Of a stretch of 64,000 nt of DNA, positions 1-9,034 are shown piece after piece; position 1 is the first letter of the stretch, and each line of letters starts with the position of its first letter. The notes beneath the pieces were generated by a model, which saw only the letters and a list, made by a program, of their open reading frames with translations, made no database searches and had not been told where the DNA came from. Source of the stretch: DASUBN01 sp036500225 (GTDB lineage Bacteria; Pseudomonadota; Gammaproteobacteria; Natronospirales; REEB76); NCBI GenBank assembly GCA_036500225.1, contig DASYCJ010000020.1, forward strand, positions 7,090-71,089, in the 5' to 3' direction. The position numbers were made by a program, and so were the translations under genes.

Positions 1-1
1 C

Positions 2-1519
2 GGCATGGGCAGCTTCCAGGTGGGTGCCACCAGCCTGCTCTTGGCTCTGGGCGCGCATTTCATGGGGCTCGGCCTGGTGCCGGCCCTGGTGGCGGGCTTC
101 GGCCTTTCCTTGTCGTCCACTGCCTTCGTGCTGCAGATGCTGGGAGAGAAGAAACAGCTTTCCCTGAGTCACGGCCGCGCCTCCTTCGGCATCCTCCTGT
201 TCCAGGACGTGGCGGCGATCCCCGTCTTGGCCCTGCTCAGCATCTTCTACGGCGACGGCGATACTCAGCACGCCCACATCGGCATGAAGCTCTTGATCAT
301 CGCGGTGGTGCTGACGGTGCTGGCCTTGGGCAACCGCGTGGTGTTGCGCTTCCTATTCCGCCTAGTGACCCAGTTCGGTAATCCAGAGATATTCACTGCC
401 TCGGCGCTGTTGATCGTGCTCGGCGCAGGACTGGTGGCGAATTCCATCGGCCTCTCCATGGGCCTGGGCGCCTTCTTGGCCGGCGTGGTACTGGCGGATT
501 CCAGCTATCGCCATGAGTTCGAGGCCAACATCGAACCCTTCAAGGGCCTGCTGCTCGGTCTCTTCTTCATGGCCGTGGGCATGTCCGTGAATCTGGGACT
601 GATCGTGGAAGCGCCCATCACAGTGCTGTGCGTGTTGGTACTGCTGCTCACCATCAAGATGACGGCGCTCTACGGCATCGGCAAGCTCTTCCGGCTGCCG
701 GAGGACGGGGCCCGTAATTTAGCTTTTGTCCTGCCGGCGGGTGGTGAATTCGCCTTCGTGCTGTTCGGCGCGGCAGGCACCTACAGACTCTTCGACCAGC
801 ACCTCACGGACCTCCTCAACCTGGCGGTGACCCTATCCATGGCAGCGACGCCTTTCCTGGTGTTGTTCAACGAGAAGGTGCTGCAGAGGCTCGTGGAGGA
901 GCGCAAGGAACCGGAGTTCGACCGCATCGACGAGCCGGCGAATCCGGTGATCATCGCCGGCATGGGCCGCTTCGGCCAGATCGTGGGCCGCCTGCTGCGC
1001 ATGCAGCAGATCCCCTTCACGGCCCTAGAAGCGGATTCGGAGCAGATCGAGACCCTGCGCCGCTTCGGCAGCAAGGTGTATTACGGCGATGCCTCACGCC
1101 TGGATCTGCTCACCGCCGCCAAGGCCGAGCAGTCCAAGTTCCTGGTGCTGGCCATAGACAACATCCAGGCCTCGGTGCGGGCCGCCGAGATGGTACGCAA
1201 GCATTTCCCGAACCTCACGGTACTGGCGCGAGCCCGCAACCGACATCACGCCCATCTCTTGCATGAACAGGGTGTGCAGGTGATCGTGCGCGAGACCTAT
1301 TACTCGAGCCTCTGGCTTTCGGAACAGCTGTTGGAGAAGCTCGGCATGCAGAAGCCCGCCATCGAGCATCTGGTGGGCATGTTCGAAAAATTCGACCACG
1401 CGCTGCTGGAACGGCAGTTCGCCGTGTTCGAGGACGAGGAGAAGCTGGTGCAGACCTCAAAGGAAGCGGCGGAAGAACTCGAACAACTCCTCCAGGAAGA
1501 CCGGAAACAGACAGGCTAA
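2..1519 (+). CDS. KefB/KefC-type monovalent cation:proton antiporter with RCK domain (5' partial)
   Basis: CPA2-family inner-membrane antiporter, which in this family exchanges K+ or Na+ for H+, often in electrophile or pH stress. The reading frame is open to the window edge, so the first transmembrane helices are missing (full members are about 600 residues; 504-505 are visible). The visible part starts within the Na_H_Exchanger membrane domain, with the conserved stretch SSTAFVLQML and several hydrophobic helices up to about residue 290. A TrkA-N/RCK domain follows from about residue 315, with the nucleotide-binding glycine motif GMGRFGQIVG, then an acidic C-terminal tail. The exact ion and the Kef subtype cannot be decided from sequence alone. 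Confidence 0.9.
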   Translation, partial: GMGSFQVGATSLLLALGAHFMGLGLVPALVAGFGLSLSSTAFVLQMLGEKKQLSLSHGRASFGILLFQDVAAIPVLALLSIFYGDGDTQHAHIGMKLLIIAVVLTVLALGNRVVLRFLFRLVTQFGNPEIFTASALLIVLGAGLVANSIGLSMGLGAFLAGVVLADSSYRHEFEANIEPFKGLLLGLFFMAVGMSVNLGLIVEAPITVLCVLVLLLTIKMTALYGIGKLFRLPEDGARNLAFVLPAGGEFAFVLFGAAGTYRLFDQHLTDLLNLAVTLSMAATPFLVLFNEKVLQRLVEERKEPEFDRIDEPANPVIIAGMGRFGQIVGRLLRMQQIPFTALEADSEQIETLRRFGSKVYYGDASRLDLLTAAKAEQSKFLVLAIDNIQASVRAAEMVRKHFPNLTVLARARNRHHAHLLHEQGVQVIVRETYYSSLWLSEQLLEKLGMQKPAIEHLVGMFEKFDHALLERQFAVFEDEEKLVQTSKEAAEELEQLLQEDRKQTG

Positions 1520-1825
1520 AGCTGCTGCGCTCGGCAGGGTGTTGTCTGTGGCAGGATGCATACGTGCCGCGGATCACAGGATGTGCGAAAGCGGCGAGCG
1601 CGAAGCGCGCCTACTCCCATTTCGCTGCGCAGTCCTGCTACGCGAAATGCAGGGTGGCATCCTGCCCACCCTCGCATCGCATGCGATGCGCCTTCGCTCG
1701 CGACGCTGTAGCCATACCTAGCACTTGCAGAAGGCAGGTCGTGGGAGTGGGTTCCCACGAATTAATCGTCTATGCTGGAGTCCACCCTACCCAGGGAAGG
1801 GGCATCGGCAGAGTAGGCGCTTCGC
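1520..1825. other. Gene-free intergenic region rich in palindromes
   Basis: No convincing gene. The stretch holds nested inverted repeats: a perfect 18-base palindrome at 1673-1690 (half-site CGCATCGCA), an ATTTCGC/GCGAAAT pair around 1618-1648, a GGGTGG/CCACCC pair just after it, and a GTGGGTTCCCAC palindrome near 1746. Short ORFs here (60-90 codons) are arginine- and alanine-rich and look like translated repeat DNA. It could be a REP-like repeat or a decayed element; no terminator T-run was found after the antiporter gene. Confidence 0.5.
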
Positions 1826-4800
1826 GTGCAAAGTAACCGTCTGATAAGGCTCTTGTGCTGCGCGCTGCTCGCTTGGGGCTTGGTGGCGCCCGCCTCTGCC
1901 TTGGAGCCCGGCAAGGCCTTCCACGATTACGCCGCCGACACCTGGTCCGTGGACCAGGGCCTGCCCCAGATCACCGTGCTCTCCATCGTCCAGGACACCC
2001 AGGGTTACCTCTGGTTCGGTACCCAGGACGGCCTCGCGCGCTTCGACGGCGTGAACTTCAAGCAGTACCTGCCCGCCCACTGGGTACAGAGCATGGCGGT
2101 GGCCCAGGACGGCAGCCTGTGGCTAGGCATGAATAAGGGCGCCGCCTATTTCGACAAGGGCGCGCCCCACATCCTGACCCGCGCTCGCGGCGAGAAGGAC
2201 GTAAACCCGGATGCGGACATGCGCGCCCTGCTCATGGTGGACGGCCGGCTCATGGTTGCGAGCAGCGATGGCCTCTTGCGCCTGGACAGGGACGGCATCC
2301 ACCGGGATCGTTCCCTGCCCGCGGTCCCGCTCTACTCCCTGCTGCAATGGCGCGGTGCGCTGTGGGCCGGCGGCATCGGCAAGCTCTATCGCATCACCAA
2401 CCGCAGCGTGCAGACCCTGGATGCGCCGGAAGGCGCCGGCACCCAGTTCTCGGGGCTGATCGTGCGCGACGACGCATTGTGGGCCGGCACCAGCCGCGGC
2501 CTGTTCCGCCTCACGGACCAGGGCAAGTGGGTGCGCCCCTCCGGCGATCCGGCGGAACTTAGGCTCGCCATCAACACCTTCTACGTGGACTCGGACGGCA
2601 ACTTCTGGGTCGCCACCAACGCCGGCCTCGCGCGCCTCTCGGGCGATGGCATGCAGCAGTTCTTCCCCAGCCGCGACAACGAAGCGGTGGCGCAGCTCGA
2701 CTCCCTCTATGAAGACCGCGAACACGACCTCTGGCTCGGTTCCCACGCCCACGGCGTGACGCGCCTGTGGAATGGCTTCACCCGCCGCTACGCCGGAGGC
2801 GAAGGCATCAGCGAGCCGCTGGTGTGGGCGCTGACGCCGGACCACGCGGGCGGCCTGTGGGTCGGCACCGCCAACGGCGTGTACACATTGAAGGATGGCG
2901 TGGGTAAGCTCGCCATACCGGGCTCGGCCCTGCCGGAACCTACGGGCTACGTGCTCATGGACGACGGCGACAAGCTCTGGGTCGGCACCCACAGCGGCAT
3001 CGCACAGTTCGCCGGCGGCAAGCTCAGTCGTCCCGCCATATTCGCGCCCCTGGATGGCATCCAGATCTCCGGTCTCTTGCGCGACCGCAGCGGCACGGTA
3101 TGGATCGCCACTTTCGACGGTATGTTCCGCTACACCGACGGCGCCCTCACTCGCTTCGGCATGGAGTCCGGTTTCAAGGACGTGCGCTGCCGCGAGGTGT
3201 TCGAGACCCATGACGGCAAGATCCTGGTGGGCACCCTGGCCGGCCTGTATCAATTCGACGGCAGCCGCTTCAAGCCGGTGGGTGAGGAAGGAGCCCTGGG
3301 CGACGCCTTCGTCACCGCCATCGCCGAACCGCGAGAGGACCTGTTAGTAGTCGGTGTGTTCGACCAGGACCTGCTGTACATGTATGACGGCGGCAAGTGG
3401 CACACCCTGCGCAACACTCAGGGCCTGCCAGCGGATATCCCCACTTATATGACCAAGGACTCCAGCGGCGACTGGCTCTGGGTCGGCGGTCTGCAAGGCA
3501 TATACAGGGTGCGGCTGGATGACCTGGAGGAGCTGGCGGCGGGGAAACTGCCGCAGATCAACACCCAGCAGATCTTGAGCGAACAGGGCAAATGGCAGGG
3601 CAGCGAGAAGGGCCTGTGCTGCAACGGCGCCGGCAATGCCCGCGGCTGGTTCGACGGAACCGACCTCTGGCTGCCCACACGCGGCGGCGTGGTGAGCGTG
3701 GATACCCGCCACGTGCGTTTCAATGAAGTGGTGCCGAATGTGGTGGTGGAATCCGCCCGTTACAGCGGCATGTGGCATGACGACCTGGGCGAGAGCATGA
3801 CCATCCCGGCGCGGGTACGGGACCTGGCATTCCGCTTCTCGGTGCTGAGTTTCCAGAACCCCGCCAGCGTGCAACTGAGTTACCGCCTGCAGGGTTATGA
3901 GGATGACTGGCAGATGGTGGAAGACCCGGCGCGCCGGCTGGTGAACTACACCAACCTCTCGCCGGGAGACTATGTATTCGAAGTGCGCGGCACCAACAAC
4001 GCGGGCGGCGCCTCCGATGGCTCCGCCACCCTCGCCGTCACCATCCAGCCTTTCTTCTATGAGACTTGGTGGTTCCGGGTGCTGGCGGTCCTGGCGGTGA
4101 TGCTGCTGACTTACTTAGGCTATCGACTGCAAGTGCGCAATCTCAGCCGTCAGCGCCAGCAACTGGAGCGCATGGTGGCGGAACGCACCGAGGCCCTGCG
4201 CCAGCTCAACCGCCAGCTGGAAGACGCCAGCACTACCGATCCCCTCACCGGCCTCAAGAACCGCCGCTACCTCGGCCAGCAACTGCCCTCGGACCTGGCG
4301 CATTTCCGCCGCGAACGGGAGAAACCCGAGAACGCCGAACAGGTGATCGCCTTCGCCATCGCCGACGTGGACCACTTCAAGAGCATCAACGACCGGGCCG
4401 GGCATTTCGCCGGCGACAGCTTGCTGAAGCAGATCGCCGAGCGCCTGGTGGCGAGCGTGCGTGCCGGACATTACGTCGTGCGCTGGGGCGGTGAGGAATT
4501 CCTGATCGTCTTCCGCCCCATGCCCCGGGCCGAGACCGCCCACGTGGTGGACCGCATCCACAAGGCCATCAGTGAGACGCCCTTCACCCTGCCCGGCGGC
4601 GAGAAGCTCACGGTCACCTGCTCCGTGGGTTTCACGGAATACCCTTTCCTGCCCGGCGCTCCGGATCGGGTGGATTGGGAGCTCTTGGTAAACCTGGCGG
4701 ACCACGCCCTCTACGGCGCCAAGGAAGCGGGCCGCGACAAATGGTATGGCCTGCGCCCCGGCCCGCGCTTCGACGCCGCCATGCTCCGAGACGATCTGGA

Positions 4801-4900
4801 GAAAGGCCTCGCCCATGCGGTCAAGACCAAGAAGCTCTTGTTGGTGGAGAGCGATGGGACCGATGAGCCGAAGCGCGGTAAGGGCAAGACCCGCAGCTGA
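1826..4900 (+). CDS. Exported beta-propeller sensor with C-terminal GGDEF diguanylate cyclase
   Basis: Predicted inner-membrane sensor that makes cyclic-di-GMP. GTG start, chosen because it directly precedes a signal peptide (residues 1-26, ending APASA). Residues 27 to about 640 are Reg_prop propeller repeats (for example GYLWFGTQDGLARFDG); about 680-745 is a Y_Y_Y domain; about 748-768 is a transmembrane helix; a short coiled coil leads to the GGDEF domain from about 800. The catalytic motif is RWGGEEF (near 886-892) and the DVDHFKSIND substrate motif is present, so activity is expected. The inhibitory RxxD site is RAGH here, so product inhibition may be lost. This architecture is common in Xanthomonadales; the ligand is unknown but sensed in the periplasm. 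Confidence 0.93.
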   Translation: MQSNRLIRLLCCALLAWGLVAPASALEPGKAFHDYAADTWSVDQGLPQITVLSIVQDTQGYLWFGTQDGLARFDGVNFKQYLPAHWVQSMAVAQDGSLWLGMNKGAAYFDKGAPHILTRARGEKDVNPDADMRALLMVDGRLMVASSDGLLRLDRDGIHRDRSLPAVPLYSLLQWRGALWAGGIGKLYRITNRSVQTLDAPEGAGTQFSGLIVRDDALWAGTSRGLFRLTDQGKWVRPSGDPAELRLAINTFYVDSDGNFWVATNAGLARLSGDGMQQFFPSRDNEAVAQLDSLYEDREHDLWLGSHAHGVTRLWNGFTRRYAGGEGISEPLVWALTPDHAGGLWVGTANGVYTLKDGVGKLAIPGSALPEPTGYVLMDDGDKLWVGTHSGIAQFAGGKLSRPAIFAPLDGIQISGLLRDRSGTVWIATFDGMFRYTDGALTRFGMESGFKDVRCREVFETHDGKILVGTLAGLYQFDGSRFKPVGEEGALGDAFVTAIAEPREDLLVVGVFDQDLLYMYDGGKWHTLRNTQGLPADIPTYMTKDSSGDWLWVGGLQGIYRVRLDDLEELAAGKLPQINTQQILSEQGKWQGSEKGLCCNGAGNARGWFDGTDLWLPTRGGVVSVDTRHVRFNEVVPNVVVESARYSGMWHDDLGESMTIPARVRDLAFRFSVLSFQNPASVQLSYRLQGYEDDWQMVEDPARRLVNYTNLSPGDYVFEVRGTNNAGGASDGSATLAVTIQPFFYETWWFRVLAVLAVMLLTYLGYRLQVRNLSRQRQQLERMVAERTEALRQLNRQLEDASTTDPLTGLKNRRYLGQQLPSDLAHFRREREKPENAEQVIAFAIADVDHFKSINDRAGHFAGDSLLKQIAERLVASVRAGHYVVRWGGEEFLIVFRPMPRAETAHVVDRIHKAISETPFTLPGGEKLTVTCSVGFTEYPFLPGAPDRVDWELLVNLADHALYGAKEAGRDKWYGLRPGPRFDAAMLRDDLEKGLAHAVKTKKLLLVESDGTDEPKRGKGKTRS

Positions 4901-4986
4901 CTCCGATGCGGAAATTCTGGCCGGCCCGAAGGTCGGCCGTGACGGATAGCGCTGCGCGTAAAGGCTTGTCGAAAGTGCGCGCAGCT

Positions 4987-5349
4987 CTAAAGAGTGACGA
5001 ACGGCTTGAAACCGCCCCAGAACATGCGCTTGCCGTCGAAGGGCATGCTCTTCGGGTCCATCATCTCGGCGAGCCGCGTGTCCTTCATGACTTTGGCGTT
5101 GGTGCGATCGCGATGCGCACGCGACTTGTATACGACCCAGGCGAATATCACGGTCTCGCCCGCTTTGAGCTTCACAGCCTGCGGGAACGAGGTGACCTTC
5201 CCTGGTTTCACATCGTCGGCGAGGCACTCGTGGTATTCCAGGGCGCCATGCTCCCGGCAGATCTTCCCGAACTTCATTGCGATCTTGCGGTAGGCCTTCA
5301 GTTTCCGCTTCGGGACCGGAATGACAAATCCATCAACATAGCTTGCCAT
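4987..5349 (-). CDS. DUF1428 (YbaA-like) protein
   Basis: A 120-residue cytoplasmic protein matching the DUF1428/YbaA family in full length (E. coli YbaA is about 117 residues). The recognisable family features are the start MASYVDGFVIPVP, the acidic middle segment HECLADDV, and the end DGKRMFWGGFKPFV. The family has a ferredoxin-like alpha/beta barrel fold and no established reaction. It stands alone between the convergent GGDEF gene and DUF899 gene, about 124 bases from the latter. Confidence 0.9.
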   Translation of the reverse strand: MASYVDGFVIPVPKRKLKAYRKIAMKFGKICREHGALEYHECLADDVKPGKVTSFPQAVKLKAGETVIFAWVVYKSRAHRDRTNAKVMKDTRLAEMMDPKSMPFDGKRMFWGGFKPFVTL

Positions 5350-5473
5350 GACATATTCTCCTATCTGTCAGGATGCAGTTTTCAAGGCTGCTAGATTAGA
5401 CCTATCGCTATCCCGACAGCCAGCCACTCGATGAACTAGGCGATGCCGGATTGGATGGTGAACCCCCAGCCGA

Positions 5474-6184
5474 TCAGTACGCGATCTTGGGATACCAGTC
5501 TTTGCCGCGCCCCTCCGGCGTCAGATCCAGCAGGTTCCACAGCGGCCAGATCATGTCCGCATGCCGATGCCCATGCCCCTTCTCGGCCTTGCCCAACAAT
5601 AGCTCACTGCCCCAGGAATGCCGGACCTTGCCGTCTTTCTTCACGAACACGTTGAGCATGGGCCACTGGCGGCCTTCCGCGTCTTCACCGTGATAGAAAC
5701 GGTTATAGAGGCTGTCCGAGGAAGACAGGAACTTGAGGTTGCGCCAGCCGCGGTTGCGAGCGAAGGTGAGCATGCGCGGCAGCGGCGACTTGGCGACTAC
5801 GGCGAGGTTGACCCGCTGACCCACGTGCGCCGCGGCGCCGTCCAGGGAATCGACGATGGAGGTGCACATGGGGCACGGCGCCTGCATAGCCGGGGAATAC
5901 ATGTAGCTATAGAGGATTAAAGTGTCCCTGCGGGGCGCGAAGAGCTCAGAGAGCTTCACCTTGCGCATACCCACCACTTCGGCGGGCTCCTCGAACACGA
6001 AATCTTCCGGCACCGCGCCGCCTAGGGGCAGCATGCGACGGAGCTTCGCCACTCCCTCGGTCTGGCGGCGTAACGCAACCTCGGCCTTGAGCAGCTTGTC
6101 CCGCGCCTTGCGATAGGCGGCAGTCTCGTTGGGGAAATGGCCGATGGGCTTGGCGGCTTTGCGTGCGGTCTTCTTCTTGACCAT
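5474..6184 (-). CDS. DUF899 thioredoxin-like protein
   Basis: A 236-residue protein of the DUF899 family, which has a thioredoxin-like fold. After a lysine-rich N-terminus (MVKKKTARKAAK) the core carries a CPMC motif at residues 104-107 (PAMQAPCPMCTSIVD), in the place of the thioredoxin active site, and the family segment FLSSSDSLYNRF. The C-terminus (PLWNLLDLTPEGRG) is also typical. A redox role is plausible from the fold but not established. Divergent from the methyltransferase gene across about 100 bases. Confidence 0.88.
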   Translation of the reverse strand: MVKKKTARKAAKPIGHFPNETAAYRKARDKLLKAEVALRRQTEGVAKLRRMLPLGGAVPEDFVFEEPAEVVGMRKVKLSELFAPRRDTLILYSYMYSPAMQAPCPMCTSIVDSLDGAAAHVGQRVNLAVVAKSPLPRMLTFARNRGWRNLKFLSSSDSLYNRFYHGEDAEGRQWPMLNVFVKKDGKVRHSWGSELLLGKAEKGHGHRHADMIWPLWNLLDLTPEGRGKDWYPKIAY

Positions 6185-6283
6185 GGGGCTGGCTCCTCTC
6201 AGTAGTCCAAAGCATACCCCTTGGCCGCCTGAGGCTGAGAACGTCGTCGCTCGATCCGGGCCTCATCGAGTAATCTGGATGCC

Positions 6284-6907
6284 ATGGACAGAAAGTCGCA
6301 TTGGGACGGGGTCTACGCCCAGAAGGCTGAGGACGCCGTGAGCTGGTTTCAGGGGAGCCCTGGACTATCCCTGTCGCTCATTGCCTACGCCGGTCTGGCA
6401 GAGGCCGATCCCATCATCGACGTGGGCGGTGGCACCTCGCGGCTGGTAGACCGGCTGCTGGCCGCGGGGCATCAGGATGTCACGGTGCTGGATATCGCCG
6501 CCGCGGCCTTGCAGAAGAGCCGTGAACGCTTGGGCCCGAAGGCGGAGCGAGTACGGTGGTTGGCCGCCGACATCACCCGCTGGCGACCGACGCGTCGCCA
6601 TGCTTTGTGGCATGACCGGGCGGTATTCCATTTCCTCACGCAGCCGGTGGACCGGCTCGCCTACCGACGCGCGCTGGCCGCCGGCCTTGCGCCCGGCGGC
6701 ACACTGATCATCGCGAGCTTCGCCCTGGATGGACCGGAACGCTGCAGCAGCCTGCCAGTGCAGCGTTATTCGCCGGAAAGCCTAGCGGCAGAACTCGGGC
6801 CGGGCTTCCGCCTGCTGGATTCACGGGCGGAAGATCACCTCACCCCCGCTGGCAAGTCGCAGCGCTTCCAGTACTCGGTGTTCAGGTCTGTGACGGATCC
6901 GCGCTGA
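6284..6907 (+). CDS. Class I SAM-dependent methyltransferase
   Basis: A 207-residue Rossmann-fold methyltransferase. Motif I, PIIDVGGGTSRLVD (residues 43-56), binds S-adenosylmethionine; the following VTVLDIAAAAL gives the acidic residue that contacts the ribose; WHDRAVFHFL and LAPGGTLII are the expected later motifs. The N-terminus (HWDGVYAQKAEDAVSWFQ) resembles thiopurine or tellurite-type small-molecule methyltransferases. The substrate is not identifiable. Confidence 0.88.
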   Translation: MDRKSHWDGVYAQKAEDAVSWFQGSPGLSLSLIAYAGLAEADPIIDVGGGTSRLVDRLLAAGHQDVTVLDIAAAALQKSRERLGPKAERVRWLAADITRWRPTRRHALWHDRAVFHFLTQPVDRLAYRRALAAGLAPGGTLIIASFALDGPERCSSLPVQRYSPESLAAELGPGFRLLDSRAEDHLTPAGKSQRFQYSVFRSVTDPR

Positions 6908-6930
6908 CGCGGGCCGGCGACCTTCCCGGC

Positions 6931-7821
6931 TTATAGATAGCTTCCACCTATGATGGTGATGCTATAGGTCACCATGACCTGGCCGAGAGCCGGGTCCGGC
7001 GCGAAAGCGCCCGTGCTATCCGATACGCCGATGGAGAAGAGATACGTCTCGCCGGTATCTCCCGCCAGTGGTACGCCGTAGATAACGCCATGGGTGGGAT
7101 CCAAGAGAAGGCCGGGAGGCAGGGAACCGGAGATGATCTGCCAACCCGTATAGGGCGGCGTACCACCGTAGACCGGCAAGGCCAAGCCGAAGGAGAACCC
7201 CGCCGGGATGCTGGCGAGATGCGGCGCAGAGCTGGGCGCGCCCATGGGATAGAAACCGAAGTCATGCTTGGCGCCGAAGTTACTCTCGTTGACGTCATAG
7301 TCCGTGACGGAGCCGAGGGTCTGGAGCTTGCCGTCCACCGCCAGCGCATCCGGCGCGCCTAGCACGATGGTGGTGGGCGTATCGCAGCTGACACAGGCCT
7401 GGGATCCCGGATCGAAATCATAGATGGTGACATCGCTGCTGGCGGTATCGGTGCCGTCAGTGACGGTCATGGAGACCTTGTAGGCCTTGCCGCAAGGGGT
7501 GGAGCTGCCCGCACAATCGAAAGGCACTCCACCGGTGGCATCGCTCAGCACACCGGTCAAGGTGCCGGTATGGTGATCGAGGCTCATGCCGAAGGGCAGC
7601 TTAGATCCCCCGGTGATGCTCCAGGTATAGCTCTTGGCCGGCGCCCCACCCTCCGCCGTGAGTCGCACGGGCTCGAAGCGCGTGCCGATGCCCGCCACGC
7701 TCAGGGTCTCGATGGTCAGGGGAAAGATGCTGTTCTCGAACGTACCCTGCCCGCAGGATTGCAGTGCGAGGGCGATACAGCCGAGCACGCCGAACATGCA
7801 GTACCGTCTTAGCCAGGACAT
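6931..7821 (-). CDS. Putative lipoprotein with Ig-like (He_PIG) repeats
   Basis: A 296-residue exported protein. The signal peptide ends in a lipobox (ALQSC, with Cys at about residue 23), so outer-membrane lipidation is likely. Two segments have the putative Ig (He_PIG) signature: SLDHHTGTLTGVL, and LPPGLLLDPTHGVIYGVPL near the C-terminus. There are four further cysteines in the middle (FDCAGSSTPCG, QACVSCDTP), possibly disulfides. It probably mediates surface binding, but no ligand is known. It lies 27 bases downstream of the aquaporin gene on the same strand, but is unlike the ars genes in content. Confidence 0.75.
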   Translation of the reverse strand: MSWLRRYCMFGVLGCIALALQSCGQGTFENSIFPLTIETLSVAGIGTRFEPVRLTAEGGAPAKSYTWSITGGSKLPFGMSLDHHTGTLTGVLSDATGGVPFDCAGSSTPCGKAYKVSMTVTDGTDTASSDVTIYDFDPGSQACVSCDTPTTIVLGAPDALAVDGKLQTLGSVTDYDVNESNFGAKHDFGFYPMGAPSSAPHLASIPAGFSFGLALPVYGGTPPYTGWQIISGSLPPGLLLDPTHGVIYGVPLAGDTGETYLFSIGVSDSTGAFAPDPALGQVMVTYSITIIGGSYL

Positions 7822-7848
7822 CCGATCACTCCCTGGTAGGTCCGGCGA

Positions 7849-8538
7849 TTATAGACGACCTGTCAGAGGCCCATCCTTTGACGCCTGTCTGCGCTCTGCC
7901 AGCACCAGACTGACGATGATCGCCATCCCCGCCAAGACCTGGGCCGCCAAGAAACCCGGCACGTCGATAGGCCGGATACCCGTATAACTATCCGTGACAC
8001 TGCGGGCCAGGGTTACGGCGGGATTGGCGAAAGACGTGGACGAGGTGAACCAATAAGCCGCCATGATGTAGAGACCGACAGCATAGGGCGTGGCCTGAGC
8101 TTGGCTGCGGGTGCTGCGATGTATGAGTAACAAGAGCCCTGCGGTGGCTACGAACTCGGACCACATGAGTGCGACCCCCGGCCGGGGTTTGGCGGCGACC
8201 TCCAACAATGGCATGGCGAACATGGCATGGATTGCCAGCACACCTACGATTGCTCCGGCGAACTGCGCCATCACGTAACCTGGAACCAGCACCCAGGCCA
8301 GCTCCCCCCGAGCGGCGAACAGCAGGCTCACCAAGGGGTTCAGGTGCGCACCGGATACGGGACCAAACATCAGGATGATGGCCACCAGGCCGGCACCGGT
8401 GGCGAGGGAGTTCGCCAGGAGTGCGATAGCCTCGTTACCGCCTGCAAGGCGCTGAGCCATGATGCCGGAGCCGACGATGACGGCGAGCAGGAACGCGGTA
8501 CCGAGGAACTCGGCGAAGAGCGGCTGCAAAGGCTTCAC
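7849..8538 (-). CDS. MIP-family aquaglyceroporin in ars operon (AqpS-like)
   Basis: A 229-residue six-helix channel of the major intrinsic protein family. The two half-helix motifs are visible as HLNPLVS (NPL instead of NPA) and FANPAVT. GTG start at 8538 overlaps the arsC stop (GTGA), indicating translational coupling. In Sinorhizobium meliloti an aquaglyceroporin (AqpS) in an ars operon lets arsenite flow out after ArsC makes it; the same role is inferred here, since no ArsB or Acr3 pump is present nearby. A simple water or glycerol channel is the alternative. Confidence 0.88.
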   Translation of the reverse strand: MKPLQPLFAEFLGTAFLLAVIVGSGIMAQRLAGGNEAIALLANSLATGAGLVAIILMFGPVSGAHLNPLVSLLFAARGELAWVLVPGYVMAQFAGAIVGVLAIHAMFAMPLLEVAAKPRPGVALMWSEFVATAGLLLLIHRSTRSQAQATPYAVGLYIMAAYWFTSSTSFANPAVTLARSVTDSYTGIRPIDVPGFLAAQVLAGMAIIVSLVLAERRQASKDGPLTGRL

Positions 8539-9032
8539 TTGGAACCGATGTCTTGGATGTGTTTCTGGATGGCTATCTTGTCTAACTTATCCAGCGGCAG
8601 ACTGGTGAAGACCTCGATGCGACGGCGCAACGCCAGGAGCGTGTCGCGGAAGGCACGGCGCTTTTCCTCATCCGTACCCTCCACCGCCGCCGGATCAGGC
8701 AGGCCCCAATGGGCCGTCATGGGTTGGCCGGGCCAGTACGGACAGGACTCTGCCGCTGCTTGGTCGCAGACCGTGAACACGAAGTCCATCTGCGGCGCGC
8801 CGGACACGGCGAACTCGCCCCAGCTCTTGCTGCGCAGGCCATCTGTGGCGAATTTGTTGTGGATCAAGGTCTCAAGGGTCCTGGGGTTCACCTCGCCCTT
8901 GGGATGGCTGCCGGCGCTGAAACCGCGAAAGCGTCCATGGTTCAGGGCCGGCTGGTTCATGAGCACTTCGCCGAATACGGAACGGGCGGAGTTGCCGGTG
9001 CACAGGAACAGGACGTTGTAGACCTTATCCAC
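8535..9032 (-). CDS. arsC: Arsenate reductase, low-molecular-weight phosphatase type
   Basis: A 165-residue protein that reduces arsenate to arsenite. The phosphatase loop CTGNSARS (residues 11-18) holds the catalytic Cys11; Cys89 (TVCDQA) and Cys97 (SCPYWPG) match the relay cysteines of the thioredoxin-linked ArsC class; LPDP (111-114) supplies the general acid. The start is the GTG at 9032, two bases after the arsI stop; a longer upstream frame would lie wholly inside arsI and is rejected. No clear Shine-Dalgarno sequence precedes it, so expression by coupling with arsI is likely. Confidence 0.92.
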   Translation of the reverse strand: MDKVYNVLFLCTGNSARSVFGEVLMNQPALNHGRFRGFSAGSHPKGEVNPRTLETLIHNKFATDGLRSKSWGEFAVSGAPQMDFVFTVCDQAAAESCPYWPGQPMTAHWGLPDPAAVEGTDEEKRRAFRDTLLALRRRIEVFTSLPLDKLDKIAIQKHIQDIGSK

Positions 9033-9034
9033 GT

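Noticed and set aside
2123..3253. 376-codon open frame opposite the propeller-GGDEF gene
   Set aside because: Shadow of the propeller repeats; no ribosome site or domain.
4917..4941. GGCCGGCC/GGTCGGCC hairpin after the GGDEF gene
   Set aside because: One mismatch and no T-run; too weak to call a terminator.
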